Notes: generated by a model from the sequence alone, not told the origin. Counted from the first letter of the stretch, positions 18,037 to 26,954 are shown. The stretch is 64,000 nucleotides of DNA from Streptomyces gossypii (GCF_025165795.1 NZ_JAJAGO010000005.1:124001-188000), one strand, 5' to 3'. Made by a program: numbers and translations.

Positions 18037-18435
18037 ATGACAGGTGTCTCACGGGACGAGAAGCGAGCCGGCCGGTTCCGGCGCTTCCTGGAGCGACTGT
18101 CCTCCTCGGACGAGGACCTTCGCTCCGCTGAGCTGCGGGAGGACGCGGTCACCACGGGTTGCACCCGTATCTGTGACTGCGACGACCGTCAGCGGGTCCG
18201 GGTCACCGGTACACTACGCACCGTCACCTTGCGGCCACTCGCCGGAGTGCCCACCCTGGAGGCGGAGCTCTTCGACGGATCGGCCGCGTTGGACGTGGTC
18301 TGGCTGGGCCGGCGCGCGATAGCCGGTATCGAGCCGGGCCGCAGGATCATCGCATGGGGGCGGGTCGCGATGGACCGCGGCCGCCCGGTGCTGTTCAACC
18401 CGAAGTACGAGCTTCGACCCCTGGGACAGGAGTAG
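18037..18435 (+). CDS. OB-fold nucleic acid-binding domain protein
   Basis: 132 residues with a single OB-fold. The strands VRVTGTLRTVTLRP, LEAELFDGSAALDVVWLG and RRIIAWGRV match the small actinobacterial OB-fold proteins always found in front of DUF3159. It probably binds single-stranded nucleic acid; no partner is evident. The DUF3159 gene starts three bases after the stop, so the two are co-expressed. Confidence 0.88.
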   Translation: MTGVSRDEKRAGRFRRFLERLSSSDEDLRSAELREDAVTTGCTRICDCDDRQRVRVTGTLRTVTLRPLAGVPTLEAELFDGSAALDVVWLGRRAIAGIEPGRRIIAWGRVAMDRGRPVLFNPKYELRPLGQE

Positions 18436-18438
18436 CGG

Positions 18439-19275
18439 GTGACCTCCCTCGACAAGCCGGCCCGTGCCGGTCAGGACGCGCCGACGGACGAGGCGGGCGG
18501 CGACAGCCCAGCCGGCCGCGCGGCATCGCAAGCGGCCCTCCTGGAGGCGTTCGGGGGTTTGCGCGGTCTGGTGGAGACGACGGTGCCCGGCCTCGTCTTC
18601 ATCCTGATGTTCACCATCGACAAGGATCTGAAGACCTCCGCCATCGCCGCGCTGGTCCTCTCCGGTCTGCTCGGGCTCGCCCGGCTGCTGCGCAAGGACA
18701 CCCTCAAGCACGCCTTCGGCGGGGTCTTCGGCGTCGGCGTGGGCGTCGTCTTCGCGATGATGACCGGCAACGCCAAGGACTTCTACCTGCCGGGCATGCT
18801 CTACGGGCTCGGGCTCGCGCTCGCCTATCTGATCACCGCGGCGGCGGGCGTACCGCTGCTCGGCCTGATCCTCGGCCCGGCCTTCAAGGAGAACCTCTCC
18901 TGGCGCACCCGCAACCCGGGCCGCAAGCGGGCCTACGTGAAGGCCAGCTACGCGTGGGGCTTCATCTTCCTCGGCAAGTCCGCGATCCTCTTCCCGCTCT
19001 ACTGGTGGGCCGATCCGACGAAGTTCGGCTGGGTCACGGTCGCGCTGAAGATTCCGCCGCTGCTGCTGGCCGTCTATCTGACCTGGATCTTCCTCGCCAA
19101 GGCTCCGCCGCCGATCAACGTGATCGCTGAGATGGAGGCGGAGGAGGCGGCCGAGAAGGCAGCCGAGGAGGCGGCGAAGGCGGCCAGGGCGGCCGACGGT
19201 GCAGCGGTCGACGGTGCAGCGGTCGACGGCGCGCCGGCCGAGCCGGAGGGCACCGGACCACGCCACCGCCGCTGA
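18439..19275 (+). CDS. DUF3159 domain-containing membrane protein
   Basis: 278 residues from a GTG. About five to six membrane helices lie between residues 45 and 225, with the conserved segment RNPGRKRAYVKASYAWG-like in a cytoplasmic loop. The C-terminal 50 residues are an alanine/glutamate-rich helical tail that ends in a duplicated AAVDGAAVDGA run (tandem GGTGCAGCGGTCGAC copies). It is a conserved actinobacterial integral membrane protein of unknown function, paired with the OB-fold gene. Confidence 0.87.
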   Translation: MTSLDKPARAGQDAPTDEAGGDSPAGRAASQAALLEAFGGLRGLVETTVPGLVFILMFTIDKDLKTSAIAALVLSGLLGLARLLRKDTLKHAFGGVFGVGVGVVFAMMTGNAKDFYLPGMLYGLGLALAYLITAAAGVPLLGLILGPAFKENLSWRTRNPGRKRAYVKASYAWGFIFLGKSAILFPLYWWADPTKFGWVTVALKIPPLLLAVYLTWIFLAKAPPPINVIAEMEAEEAAEKAAEEAAKAARAADGAAVDGAAVDGAPAEPEGTGPRHRR

Positions 19276-19338
19276 CCTGCGGAGATAGCGCGGGAGAGGA
19301 GTTACGACCGGGTGCGCGGTAGCCAGCGGATCAGGTCG

Positions 19339-19782
19339 TCACCCGGCTTCCGGTGCGAACGCCTGGGCGACGGCGAGGCTGTCCTCGTAGACATGGTGCC
19401 GGGAGATCAGGCCGCCTTCGACGGTGAGGTGCAGGGCGAACCGCGAGCGGTAGGCGCGTCCCGTGGACCGTGCGGTCTGACGGATCTCACCGAGCACGAC
19501 CGCGTCGGCGCCGTCGACGAGCACTCGTTCGACCTCCGTCGCCACCTGCTCCGGTATGTGGTGCTCGCTGATCTCCCGGTAGTGGGCCGCCGCGTCGGCC
19601 CGGCTGCTCCGGTGGCGGATCCACGGGGTCTCGGTCCGGCCGTGCTCCGTCTCCGGCCAGTTCAGCTTCCAGTCGGCGCCCGAAGCGTACAGCTCGGCGA
19701 TCCGCTGCGGATCGCCTTCGCCGATCCTGCGGAGCAGTTCTTCGACGACGCCGCGGGTGGTCGTGAGTGTCTCTGTGGGCAT
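19339..19782 (-). CDS. SnoaL-like / NTF2-fold protein
   Basis: 147 residues with the cone-shaped NTF2/SnoaL pattern: an N-terminal helix VVEELLRRIGEGD, the segment IAELYASGADWKLNWP, a helical middle and C-terminal strands VEGGLISRHHVYEDS. Such proteins are ketosteroid-isomerase-like enzymes or ligand-binding domains. The catalytic residues of a known member cannot be assigned. It is alone on this strand between convergent DUF3159 and the trk pair, with a palindromic candidate operator upstream (19860-19874). Confidence 0.8.
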   Translation of the reverse strand: MPTETLTTTRGVVEELLRRIGEGDPQRIAELYASGADWKLNWPETEHGRTETPWIRHRSSRADAAAHYREISEHHIPEQVATEVERVLVDGADAVVLGEIRQTARSTGRAYRSRFALHLTVEGGLISRHHVYEDSLAVAQAFAPEAG

Positions 19783-19859
19783 GGCTGGTCCTTCCCGTCC
19801 GGAACGCCCCGATCGGAGCGTGGTACGTCCATCTGACCAGCCTCGACGCGCCCTGACGA

Positions 19860-19874
19860 TTACCCCAGGGGTAA
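19860..19874. promoter_or_regulatory. Palindrome TTACCCCAGGGGTAA upstream of the SnoaL-like gene
   Basis: Perfect 7-bp arms around a single central base, about 80 bases before the SnoaL-like start on the minus strand. It is the right size for a MerR- or TetR-type operator. No candidate regulator gene is adjacent. Confidence 0.4.
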
Positions 19875-19962
19875 GAGCCGCGGAGGTGGCCGGTTGCAGG
19901 GGCGAGGGGCTGTCGGGTGACCTCCAAGCCTGCGCCCCGCGCCGTAACGCGAGGGGAGACCG

Positions 19963-20631
19963 CTACGCGGTGTCGCGCACCGACAGCAGGTTCTCCAGCT
20001 GCTCCTCGCGGTCCGGCGCGGCGACGAACAGCAGCTCGTCGCCCGGCTCCAGCGCGTCCTCCGCGTTCGGCGCCATCACGTGTTTGCCCCGGATGATCGT
20101 CACCAGCGCTGTGTCCTGCGGCCAGGTGACCTCGCCCACCCGGGTGCCCGCCAGCGCCGCCTCGGGCGGCAGCGTCAACTCGACGAGGTTGGCGTCACCC
20201 TGCGAGAAGCGCATCAGCCGCACCAGATCGCCGACGCTCACCGCCTCCTCGACCAGCGCGGACATCAGCCGGGGAGTGGAAACGGCAACGTCCACGCCCC
20301 ACGACTCGTTGAACAGCCATTCGTTCTTGGGGTTGTTGACCCGCGCGACGACCCGCGGCACTCCGTACTCGGTCTTCGCCAGCAGGGAGACGACCAGGTT
20401 CACCTTGTCGTCGCCGGTGGCCGCGATCACCACATGGCACCGCTCCAGGGCCGCCTCGTCCAGTGAGGTGATCTCGCAGGCGTCCGCCAGCAGCCACTCC
20501 GCCTGCGGAACCCGCTCGACCGAGATCGCCGTCGGCGCCTTGTCGATGAGCAGCACCTCGTGGCCGTTCTCCAGCAGCTCGCCCGCGATCGAGCGGCCCA
20601 CCGCCCCGGCCCCCGCAATAGCAACCCTCAT
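19963..20631 (-). CDS. TrkA-family K+ uptake regulatory protein (RCK domain)
   Basis: 222 residues. RCK-N Rossmann domain with the dinucleotide motif AGAGAVGRSIA at residues 6-16 and an acidic residue ending beta 2 (LLIDK), then an RCK-C (TrkA-C) domain from about residue 140. It would bind NAD(H) or ATP and gate a K+ channel or transporter subunit at the membrane. The ATG overlaps the stop of the second trkA (ATGA). The pair is divergent from a KimA-like transporter, which may be its client. Confidence 0.92.
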   Translation of the reverse strand: MRVAIAGAGAVGRSIAGELLENGHEVLLIDKAPTAISVERVPQAEWLLADACEITSLDEAALERCHVVIAATGDDKVNLVVSLLAKTEYGVPRVVARVNNPKNEWLFNESWGVDVAVSTPRLMSALVEEAVSVGDLVRLMRFSQGDANLVELTLPPEAALAGTRVGEVTWPQDTALVTIIRGKHVMAPNAEDALEPGDELLFVAAPDREEQLENLLSVRDTA

Positions 20632-21299
20632 CGCTGCTGCGCCTCCTCGGGCCCCTTGGCGAAGGCCGCCTCGACGTCGGCGACCCGGTCGCAGCGCATC
20701 ATCACATGCACAAGATCGCCCTCCTGCAGCACCGTCTGCGAAGTCGGCAGCATCGCCTCACCCAATCGGGTGAGGAAGGCGATCCGCACACCGGCCTCCT
20801 CCTGGAGCGTGCTGACCCGGTGTCCGACCCAGGAAGGCGACGCGTGCACCTCGGCGAGCTGCACCCGGCCGCTCGGGTCCCGCCACAGGGGCTCCGCGCC
20901 GTTCGGCAGCAGCCTGCGCAGCATCTGGTCGGCGGTCCAGCGCACGGTGGCGACGGTGGGGATGCCCAGCCGCTGGTAGACCTCCGCGCGGCGGGGGTCG
21001 TAGATGCGCGCGGCGACGTTCTCGACGCCGAAGGTCTCACGGGCGACCCGGGCCGCAATGATGTTGGAGTTGTCGCCGCTGCTCACGGCGGCGAACGCCC
21101 CGGCCTCCTCGACACCGGCCTCGCGCAGGGTGTCCTGGTCGAAGCCGATCCCGGTGACCCGGCGACCGCCGAAACCGGCGCCCAGCCGCCGGAACGCCGT
21201 AGGGTCGCGGTCGACGACCGCGACGGTGTGGCCCTGCTGTTCGAGAGCCTGCGCGAGCTCGGAGCCAACCCGCCCGCAGCCCATGATCACAATGTGCAC
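20628..21299 (-). CDS. TrkA-family K+ uptake regulatory protein (RCK domain)
   Basis: 223 residues from the GTG at 21299 (HIVIMGCGRVGSELA), chosen because GAGAGGGACG sits just before it; an ATG five codons upstream is possible. RCK-N Rossmann domain with GCGRVG, VVD ending beta 2 and an RCK-C domain with ADQMLRRLLP and VHVMMR. It forms a two-gene operon with the other RCK protein, as in mycobacterial ceoBC. The two probably assemble as a heteromeric gating ring. Confidence 0.92.
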   Translation of the reverse strand: MHIVIMGCGRVGSELAQALEQQGHTVAVVDRDPTAFRRLGAGFGGRRVTGIGFDQDTLREAGVEEAGAFAAVSSGDNSNIIAARVARETFGVENVAARIYDPRRAEVYQRLGIPTVATVRWTADQMLRRLLPNGAEPLWRDPSGRVQLAEVHASPSWVGHRVSTLQEEAGVRIAFLTRLGEAMLPTSQTVLQEGDLVHVMMRCDRVADVEAAFAKGPEEAQQR

Positions 21300-21354
21300 G
21301 CCCGTCCCTCTCATCGCATCCAGCGGGCCGTATCAGCATCGCACGGTTGACCGC

Positions 21355-21371
21355 ATACGATCCTCCCCGTG
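21355..21371 (+). promoter_or_regulatory. Leaderless-type -10 box before the KimA-like gene
   Basis: TACGAT at 21355-21360 lies eight bases before the GTG at 21369 and no Shine-Dalgarno sequence intervenes. The whole divergent region between trkA and this gene is only about 70 bases. Confidence 0.45.
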
Positions 21372-23411
21372 TCCAAGTTGACCGACGTGCCGAAACGAAT
21401 CCTCATCGGGCGCGCCCGCCGCAGTGAAAAGCTCGGTGAGACGCTGTTGCCCAAGCGCGTCGCGCTCCCCGTGTTCGCCTCCGACCCGCTGTCCTCGGTG
21501 GCGTACGCGCCGGGCGAAGTCCTGATCGTCCTGTCGATCGCCGGGGCTTCCGCCTATCACTTCAGCCCCTGGATCGCGACAGCGATCATCGTACTGATGT
21601 TCACCGTGGTCGCCTCCTACCGGCAGAACGTGCGAGCCTACCCGTCGGGCGGCGGCGACTACGAGGTCGCCACCACCAACCTCGGGCGCCGGGCCGGGCT
21701 CACCGTCGCCAGCGCGCTGCTCGTCGACTACGTGCTCACCGTCGCCGTCTCCATCTCCTCCGGCGTCGAGAATCTGGGCTCGGCAGTCCCCTTCGTCGTC
21801 GAGAACAAGACGACCGTCGCCGTCGCTGTCATCCTGCTCCTGACGGTGATGAACCTGCGCGGCGTGCGGGAGTCGGGCAAACTCTTCGCGGTCCCCACCT
21901 ACTGCTTCGTCGTCGGTGTGCTCGCCCTGATCCTCTGGGGAGTCATACGCACCGTGCTGCTCGACGACGACCTGAAGGCGCCGACCGCCGACTACGAGAT
22001 CCATACCGAACACACCGAGGGCCTCGCCGGATTCGCGCTCGCCTTCCTGCTGCTGCGCGCCTTCTCCTCCGGCTGCGCCGCGCTCACCGGCGTCGAGGCG
22101 ATCAGCAACGGGGTGCCCGCCTTCCGTAAGCCGAAGTCAAAGAACGCGGCCACCACGCTGGCGCTGATGGGCGTCATCGCGGTCACCATGTTCGGCGGGA
22201 TCATCGCTCTGGCACTGGCGAGCGACGTGAAGATGGCGGAGCGGCCCAGCACCGAGATCCTGGTCAACGGCGAGCCCGCGGGCTCCGATTACGCACAGGA
22301 TCCGGTCATCTCGCAGGTCGGCGCGGCCGTCTTCGGTGACGGCTCACTGCCTTTCGTCTTCCTCGCCGCCGCCACCGCGCTCGTGCTCTTCCTGGCCGCC
22401 AACACCTCCTACAACGGCTTCCCGCTGCTCGGCTCCATCCTGGCGCAGGACCGCTACCTGCCCCGCCAGCTGCACACCCGCGGCGACCGGCTCGCCTTCT
22501 CCAACGGCATCGTGCTGCTCGCGGGCGCGGCAGCGATACTCGTCGTCGTCTACGAGGCGGACTCCACCCGGCTCATCCAGCTCTACATCGTCGGGGTCTT
22601 CGTCTCCTTCACGCTGAGCCAGACGGGCATGGTCCGGCACTGGAACCGCCTGCTGCGGACGGAGACCCGCCCCCCGGAGCGCCGCCGCATGCTGCGCTCC
22701 CGCGCGATCAACACCTTCGGCGCCTTCTTCACCGGCATCGTGCTGATAGTGGTACTGATCACCAAGTTCTCGCACGGCGCGTGGGTCTCGCTCGTGGGCA
22801 TGGGGCTCTTCTACGCGCTGATGACCGCCATTCGCCGGCACTACGACCTGGTGGCCGAGGAGCTCGAGACCGACGAGGAGGGCGAGCCGCCGGTGCGGCC
22901 CTCACGCGTCCACTCCATCGTCCTGGTGTCCAAGATCCACAAGCCCACACTGCGCGCCCTCGCGTACGCACGGCTGATGCGCTCCGACAGCCTGGAGGCC
23001 GTCACCATCAGCGTGGACCCCTCGGAGACCAAGGAGCTGCGCGCCGAATGGGACCGGCGGGGCATCGACGTACCGTTGAAGATCCTTGAATCGCCCTACC
23101 GCGAGGTCACCCGGCCGGTCATCGACTATGTGAAGCGGATGCGCAAGGAGCACCCGCGTGACGTGGTGAGCGTGTACATCCCGGAGTACGTCGTCGGCCA
23201 CTGGTACGAGCAGCTGCTGCACAACCAGAGCGCGCTGCGGCTGAAGGGCCGCCTGCTGTTCACCTCCGGTGTGATGGTCACTTCGGTGCCCTGGCAGCTG
23301 GAGTCCTCCGAGATCGCCAGGCGGCGGGCCAGGCGGCGCGCGGACTGGCACGCGCCCGGTGCGGTCCGGCGGGGGCCGGTGCCCGGTCAGGGGAAGCGGG
23401 ACGAGCAGTAG
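21369..23411 (+). CDS. KimA-like potassium transporter (APC superfamily)
   Basis: 680 residues with about 12 membrane helices between residues 30 and 490 and a 190-residue cytoplasmic C-terminal domain. The sequence closely follows Bacillus KimA rather than an amino acid permease: FASDPLSSVAYAPGE in helix 1, YPSGGGDYEVA, LLVDYVLTVAVSISSG and AFSSGCAALTGVEAISNG. KimA is a proton-coupled high-affinity K+ importer. The C-terminal domain resembles a nucleotide-binding fold, as expected for c-di-AMP control. Divergence from two RCK genes and closeness to kdp support a K+ role. Older annotation would call it an APC amino acid permease. Confidence 0.82.
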   Translation: MSKLTDVPKRILIGRARRSEKLGETLLPKRVALPVFASDPLSSVAYAPGEVLIVLSIAGASAYHFSPWIATAIIVLMFTVVASYRQNVRAYPSGGGDYEVATTNLGRRAGLTVASALLVDYVLTVAVSISSGVENLGSAVPFVVENKTTVAVAVILLLTVMNLRGVRESGKLFAVPTYCFVVGVLALILWGVIRTVLLDDDLKAPTADYEIHTEHTEGLAGFALAFLLLRAFSSGCAALTGVEAISNGVPAFRKPKSKNAATTLALMGVIAVTMFGGIIALALASDVKMAERPSTEILVNGEPAGSDYAQDPVISQVGAAVFGDGSLPFVFLAAATALVLFLAANTSYNGFPLLGSILAQDRYLPRQLHTRGDRLAFSNGIVLLAGAAAILVVVYEADSTRLIQLYIVGVFVSFTLSQTGMVRHWNRLLRTETRPPERRRMLRSRAINTFGAFFTGIVLIVVLITKFSHGAWVSLVGMGLFYALMTAIRRHYDLVAEELETDEEGEPPVRPSRVHSIVLVSKIHKPTLRALAYARLMRSDSLEAVTISVDPSETKELRAEWDRRGIDVPLKILESPYREVTRPVIDYVKRMRKEHPRDVVSVYIPEYVVGHWYEQLLHNQSALRLKGRLLFTSGVMVTSVPWQLESSEIARRRARRRADWHAPGAVRRGPVPGQGKRDEQ

Positions 23412-23509
23412 ACTGGTCAGTTGCGGTTCCTTCCTTCCGCCTGATTCCGCTCATACCCCCTCGTTCTTCCTCGTTCTCCCCGCCTCGTACGTACTGGAGC
23501 CATCCCCTC

Positions 23510-24859
23510 ATGCCCGAGCCTCTGCCGGACAGCGCCGAAAGCACCGCCGTCTCCCTCGTCGGAGAGGAGTACGAGGTCGAGGTCGGCCCCGTCGCCCACG
23601 GCGGACACTGCGTGGCCCGGACAGCCGAGGGTCAGGTCCTCTTCGTACGGCACACCCTCCCCGGCGAGCGGATCCGGGCCCGGGTCACCGAGGGCGGCAC
23701 CCGCTCCAGCTATCTGCGGGCTGACGCCGTGGAGATCATCGAAGCCTCGAAGGACCGCGTGCCCGCACCCTGCCCCTACGCGGGCCCCGGCCGCTGCGGA
23801 GGCTGCGACTGGCAGCACGCCAAGCCCGGCGCGCAGCGGCGGCTCAAGGCCGAGGTGCTGACCGAGCAGCTGGAGCGGCTGGCCGGACTGACCGCCGAAG
23901 ACGTGCGCTGGGACGGCACCGTGGAGCCCGCGCCGGGCGACAAGGTGCCCGCCGGTGAGGTGCCCGCCTGGCGTACCCGGGTGCAGTACGCGGTCGACGA
24001 GGAAGGCCGGGCGGGGCTGCGCAGGCACCGTTCGCACGAGGTGGAGCCCATCGACCGGTGCCTGATCGCGAGCCCGGAGGTGACCGAACTGGGCATCGAG
24101 AAGCACGCCTGGCCGCAGATCGCGTCCGTGGACGCCATCGCCGCCACCGGCTCCAACGACCGACAGGTGGTGCTCACCCCGCGCCCCGGCGGCAGGCTTC
24201 CGCTGGTGGAGCTGGACAAGCCCGTCTCGGTGCTGCGGACCGGAGAGAAGGACAAGGCGGTGCACCGTGTGCACGGCCGCCCGTACGTACGCGAGCGTGC
24301 CGAGGACCGCACCTGGCGCGTGGGCGACGGCGGCTTCTGGCAGGTGCACCCGCAGGCCGCCGAGCTGCTGGTGGACGCGGTGATGCGCGGACTCACCCCG
24401 CGCAAGGGCGAGATGGCGCTCGACCTCTACTGCGGCGTCGGGCTGTTCGCGGGCGCACTGGCCGAACGGATGGGCGAGGAGGGCGCGGTGCTCGGCATCG
24501 AGTCCCACAAGCGCGCGGTGGAGGACGCCCGGCACAACCTCGACGACTTCCCCCGCGTCCGCATCGAGCACGGCAAGGTCGACGCGGTGCTGCCGCGTAC
24601 CGGCATCACCGAGGCCGACCTCATCGTCCTGGACCCGCCGCGCGCGGGCGCGGGCAAGAAGACCGTCCAGCTGCTCGCCGGGCTCTCCCCGCGCCGCATC
24701 GCCTACGTCGCCTGCGACCCGGCGGCCCTGGCTCGCGACCTCGACTACTTCCGCGAGGCGGGCTACACCTCCCGCTTCCTCCGCGCCTTCGACCTCTTCC
24801 CGATGACCCACCACATGGAGTGCGTCGCCATCCTGGAGCCCGCCTCAAAGCGCTCCTGA
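23510..24859 (+). CDS. 23S rRNA/tRNA (uracil-5)-methyltransferase, TRAM domain
   Basis: 449 residues of the RlmD/RlmC/TrmA family, which methylate C5 of uridine with S-adenosylmethionine. An N-terminal TRAM RNA-binding domain (about 15-80) precedes the iron-sulfur cysteines CPYAGPGRCGGCDW (residues about 87-100). A central RNA-recruiting domain follows, then the methyltransferase domain with DLYCGVGLF (SAM site), VLDPPRAGAG and the catalytic cysteine in YVACDPA. The exact target uridine cannot be assigned. It stands about 98 bases after the K+ transporter gene. Confidence 0.92.
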   Translation: MPEPLPDSAESTAVSLVGEEYEVEVGPVAHGGHCVARTAEGQVLFVRHTLPGERIRARVTEGGTRSSYLRADAVEIIEASKDRVPAPCPYAGPGRCGGCDWQHAKPGAQRRLKAEVLTEQLERLAGLTAEDVRWDGTVEPAPGDKVPAGEVPAWRTRVQYAVDEEGRAGLRRHRSHEVEPIDRCLIASPEVTELGIEKHAWPQIASVDAIAATGSNDRQVVLTPRPGGRLPLVELDKPVSVLRTGEKDKAVHRVHGRPYVRERAEDRTWRVGDGGFWQVHPQAAELLVDAVMRGLTPRKGEMALDLYCGVGLFAGALAERMGEEGAVLGIESHKRAVEDARHNLDDFPRVRIEHGKVDAVLPRTGITEADLIVLDPPRAGAGKKTVQLLAGLSPRRIAYVACDPAALARDLDYFREAGYTSRFLRAFDLFPMTHHMECVAILEPASKRS

Positions 24860-24914
24860 CCTGCAGGTTTGTCCATGTGCAGTATGTGCGGTGTGGGCGT
24901 TACGGGCGATATCT

Positions 24915-24952
24915 TGACGCTGAAATGACGCTCGTGACGCTCATTTGACGCT
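24915..24952 (+). repeat. Four direct repeats of TGACGCT at helical spacing
   Basis: TGACGCT occurs at 24915, 24926, 24935 and 24946, with start-to-start distances of 11, 9 and 11 bases, so all copies face nearly the same side of the helix. The array looks like a binding site for an oligomeric regulator or a small iteron. No gene on either side clearly depends on it. Confidence 0.55.
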
Positions 24953-25035
24953 CGTTGATCATGGTTCAGCCTGTCACCGGACGCCGGCTCTGGCGGTACT
25001 CGGCGACAGGTCAGCGGCCGAGAGAGCGGCCTGGT

Positions 25036-25065
25036 CGAGGCGTGAGGAGTGAGCGACCGGGTGGC
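25036..25065 (+). repeat. 30-bp repeat, copy 1 (copy 2 at 58816-58845)
   Basis: 28 of 30 bases match the copy at 58816-58845 in the same orientation, including 20 exact bases (GGAGTGAGCGACCGGGTGGC). The two copies bracket the accessory strip and the polysaccharide cluster, 33,780 bases apart. Confidence 0.6.
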
Positions 25066-25098
25066 GGGTTCCGAGTTACTCGGTCTGAGTACCTCGAT

Positions 25099-25120
25099 CC
25101 TCGACTGGCCCCAGTCGAGG
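25099..25120. terminator. Perfect 10-bp hairpin
   Basis: CCTCGACTGG and CCAGTCGAGG are separated by two bases. It lies between convergent transcription units, so a terminator role is plausible. There is no U-tract. Confidence 0.45.
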
Positions 25121-25369
25121 CGGGGACCAGGCTGACCGGCGGCCCACCCCCGGCTCGATACGCAACTGGGCGCCTGGGCTGGGGGCTTCACCCCGCAGTC
25201 GGGCGACAAGTGGCTTGCACGGCAATCCTTCCTCGGTTGCGACCTGTGGGGCGGTACTCGTGCATTTCCCCCGCTCAGCACCAGCCCCAACCGGCGGCTG
25301 GAGCCAACGCATAGAGCCTCCACCGATCCCGGAGCGGTTCAATCCGTGGGTGGAGTCCCGACCGGACAC

Positions 25370-26005
25370 TCATCCACCCCTCCCCGCACCGTTCCCGGGG
25401 TCGGGGCACTCGTGCACGTACGGCGTCTCCAGCCACAGCCCCTGCCCGTAGAGCGCGGACAGACGCTGGAACTGGCGGCGCTCCGCGGCGGAATCCTCGG
25501 GCAACGGCAGGCGCAGCGCTGCCAGCAGGTCGAAGCGGTGGAGTTCGACGGCGCTGTGCACCAGTAGCGCGTAGATGCGCGCGGCCTGTACGGCGCCCGC
25601 GTATGCGAGCCAGGCCACCAGCGGCGGAATCCCGGCCAGCAGGGCGAGCCAGCCGGACCGACAGAGCAGCAGGGCGCCTGGCACGGTGGTCAGGGCGCTG
25701 ATCGTGGCGGTGGTGAGCGCTTGGTCCAGGCTGTCCCGAGCGTCGTCCACGAGCGTCCGGGTCTGCTCGGGCAGGACCGGATAGAGGTACGGCCATAGCG
25801 CCGTGGCGTGCCAGCCGTGTGTCCGCCCGGCCTCCGCCCACAGGGCCCCGAGCACGTTGCCCAGACGGGTGGCCCGCACTGCATGATCCGGTGGAAAGCG
25901 GCGTGCGAGCCGCCGGGCGGCGACGACGACGTCCCGCCGCTGCGACACCGAGAGCGCTGCCGGATCGCCGGTCGTCTGGGTCCCACCCTCCAGCCGGAAG
26001 CTCAT
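25370..26005 (-). CDS. Hypothetical membrane protein
   Basis: 211 residues from the ATG at 26005, preceded by GGAAGAGG. An alternative ATG seven codons upstream has a weaker site. The N-terminal 100 residues are soluble and helical (Arg-rich, then DSLDQALTTATISALT). A hydrophobic hairpin follows at about 105-150 (ALLLCRSGWLALLAGIPPLVAW). The C-terminal part is soluble, with LLAALRLPLPEDSAAERR. I do not recognise the family; the layout suits a small membrane-anchored protein. It is transcribed towards the repeat strip and lies downstream of the SDR gene by 131 bases. Confidence 0.7.
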   Translation of the reverse strand: MSFRLEGGTQTTGDPAALSVSQRRDVVVAARRLARRFPPDHAVRATRLGNVLGALWAEAGRTHGWHATALWPYLYPVLPEQTRTLVDDARDSLDQALTTATISALTTVPGALLLCRSGWLALLAGIPPLVAWLAYAGAVQAARIYALLVHSAVELHRFDLLAALRLPLPEDSAAERRQFQRLSALYGQGLWLETPYVHECPDPGNGAGRGG

Positions 26006-26136
26006 CGGTCTCGCCTCTTCCTTCATGTCCTGCGAGCCCGGGAACACGACGGTCCCGCTCAGTTCTGCACGGTCCACTGACACATCTCCCGGTTCTGCCA
26101 GGTGAGGGGCGGGGCACACGGTGTGGGCGGGGGTCC

Positions 26137-26895
26137 CTACAGCAGGGCGCCGCCGGACACTTCGAGGCGCTGGGCGGTGACCCATCGCAGGTCCTCGGAG
26201 GCGAGCGCGGCGATGGCGTCGCCGATCTCCTGCGGTTCGCCGACGCGGCCGAGCGCGGTCTGCGCGCTCAGGCCCTCGCGCATCTGCGCGTCGTCCCGCA
26301 TGGCGCCGCCGTTGAAGTCGGTGGCGGTCGGCCCCGGTGCGATGGCGTTGACGCGGATCTTGCGCGCCCCCAGCTCCACGGCCAATGTCCGGCTGAGGAC
26401 CTCGACCGCCGCCTTGGAGGCCGAGTACACCGAGGTGCCGGCACTGGTGTGGCGGCTGAGGGAGGAGGAGACGTTGATGATCCGCCCCCCGTCGGCCAGC
26501 ACGGGCGCAAGCGCCTGGATGAGGAAGAACGTGCCGCGCACGTTGGTGTCCATCACCGCGTCGTAGTCGTCGACCGTGACCGCTTCCAGCGGTCCGAACA
26601 GCCCGATCCCGGCATTGTTGACCAGGACGTCCAGCCGGGTCGCTTCCCAGCGCTCCAGCTGCGCGGCCAGGTGGGAGACGAAGGCGGGAAAGGAGGCCAC
26701 GTCGCTGATGTTTAGCCGCAGTGCGGCGGCCGTGGCGCCGGTGTCCTGAATGCTCTTGACCGTCTTGTCGGCCTCCTGCGCGTCGCCGCGGTGGGTGACG
26801 ATGACGCACAGCCCGTGCCGGGCCAGCGACTGGGCCGTGGCCCGGCCCAGCCCGCGATTGCCGCCGGTCACCAATGCGATCTTGCCTGACTCCAT
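26137..26895 (-). CDS. Short-chain dehydrogenase/reductase (SDR)
   Basis: 252-residue classical SDR, an NAD(P)-dependent oxidoreductase. Visible are the cofactor motif TGGNRGLG (residues 10-17), NNAG, the catalytic Ser in NVSSSLS and YSASK (Tyr and Lys). A basic residue after beta 2 (THRGD) suggests NADPH preference. The substrate is unknown. The ribosome-binding site AAGGAGAAG precedes the ATG. It is divergent from a TetR regulator with palindromic operators between them, so it is very likely the regulated target. Confidence 0.9.
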   Translation of the reverse strand: MESGKIALVTGGNRGLGRATAQSLARHGLCVIVTHRGDAQEADKTVKSIQDTGATAAALRLNISDVASFPAFVSHLAAQLERWEATRLDVLVNNAGIGLFGPLEAVTVDDYDAVMDTNVRGTFFLIQALAPVLADGGRIINVSSSLSRHTSAGTSVYSASKAAVEVLSRTLAVELGARKIRVNAIAPGPTATDFNGGAMRDDAQMREGLSAQTALGRVGEPQEIGDAIAALASEDLRWVTAQRLEVSGGALL

Positions 26896-26954
26896 GAGCG
26901 CTTCTCCTTCGGGAACGGAACGACGCCGGCCGGGAGCGCTCCCGCCGACCGAAT

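Larger units (their letters stand above)
24860..25369. other. 510-bp gene-free strip with repeats and hairpin
   Basis: This region separates the conserved RNA methyltransferase gene from the accessory strip and holds no believable gene; short frames here lack codon bias. It contains four TGACGCT repeats (24915-24952), one copy of a 30-bp repeat that recurs near 58.8 kb (25036-25065) and a perfect hairpin (25099-25120). Confidence 0.6.

Noticed and set aside
24955..25314. Plus-strand open frame of 119 codons in the repeat strip
   Set aside because: No ribosome-binding site, poor codon bias and it runs through a perfect hairpin and the direct repeat.
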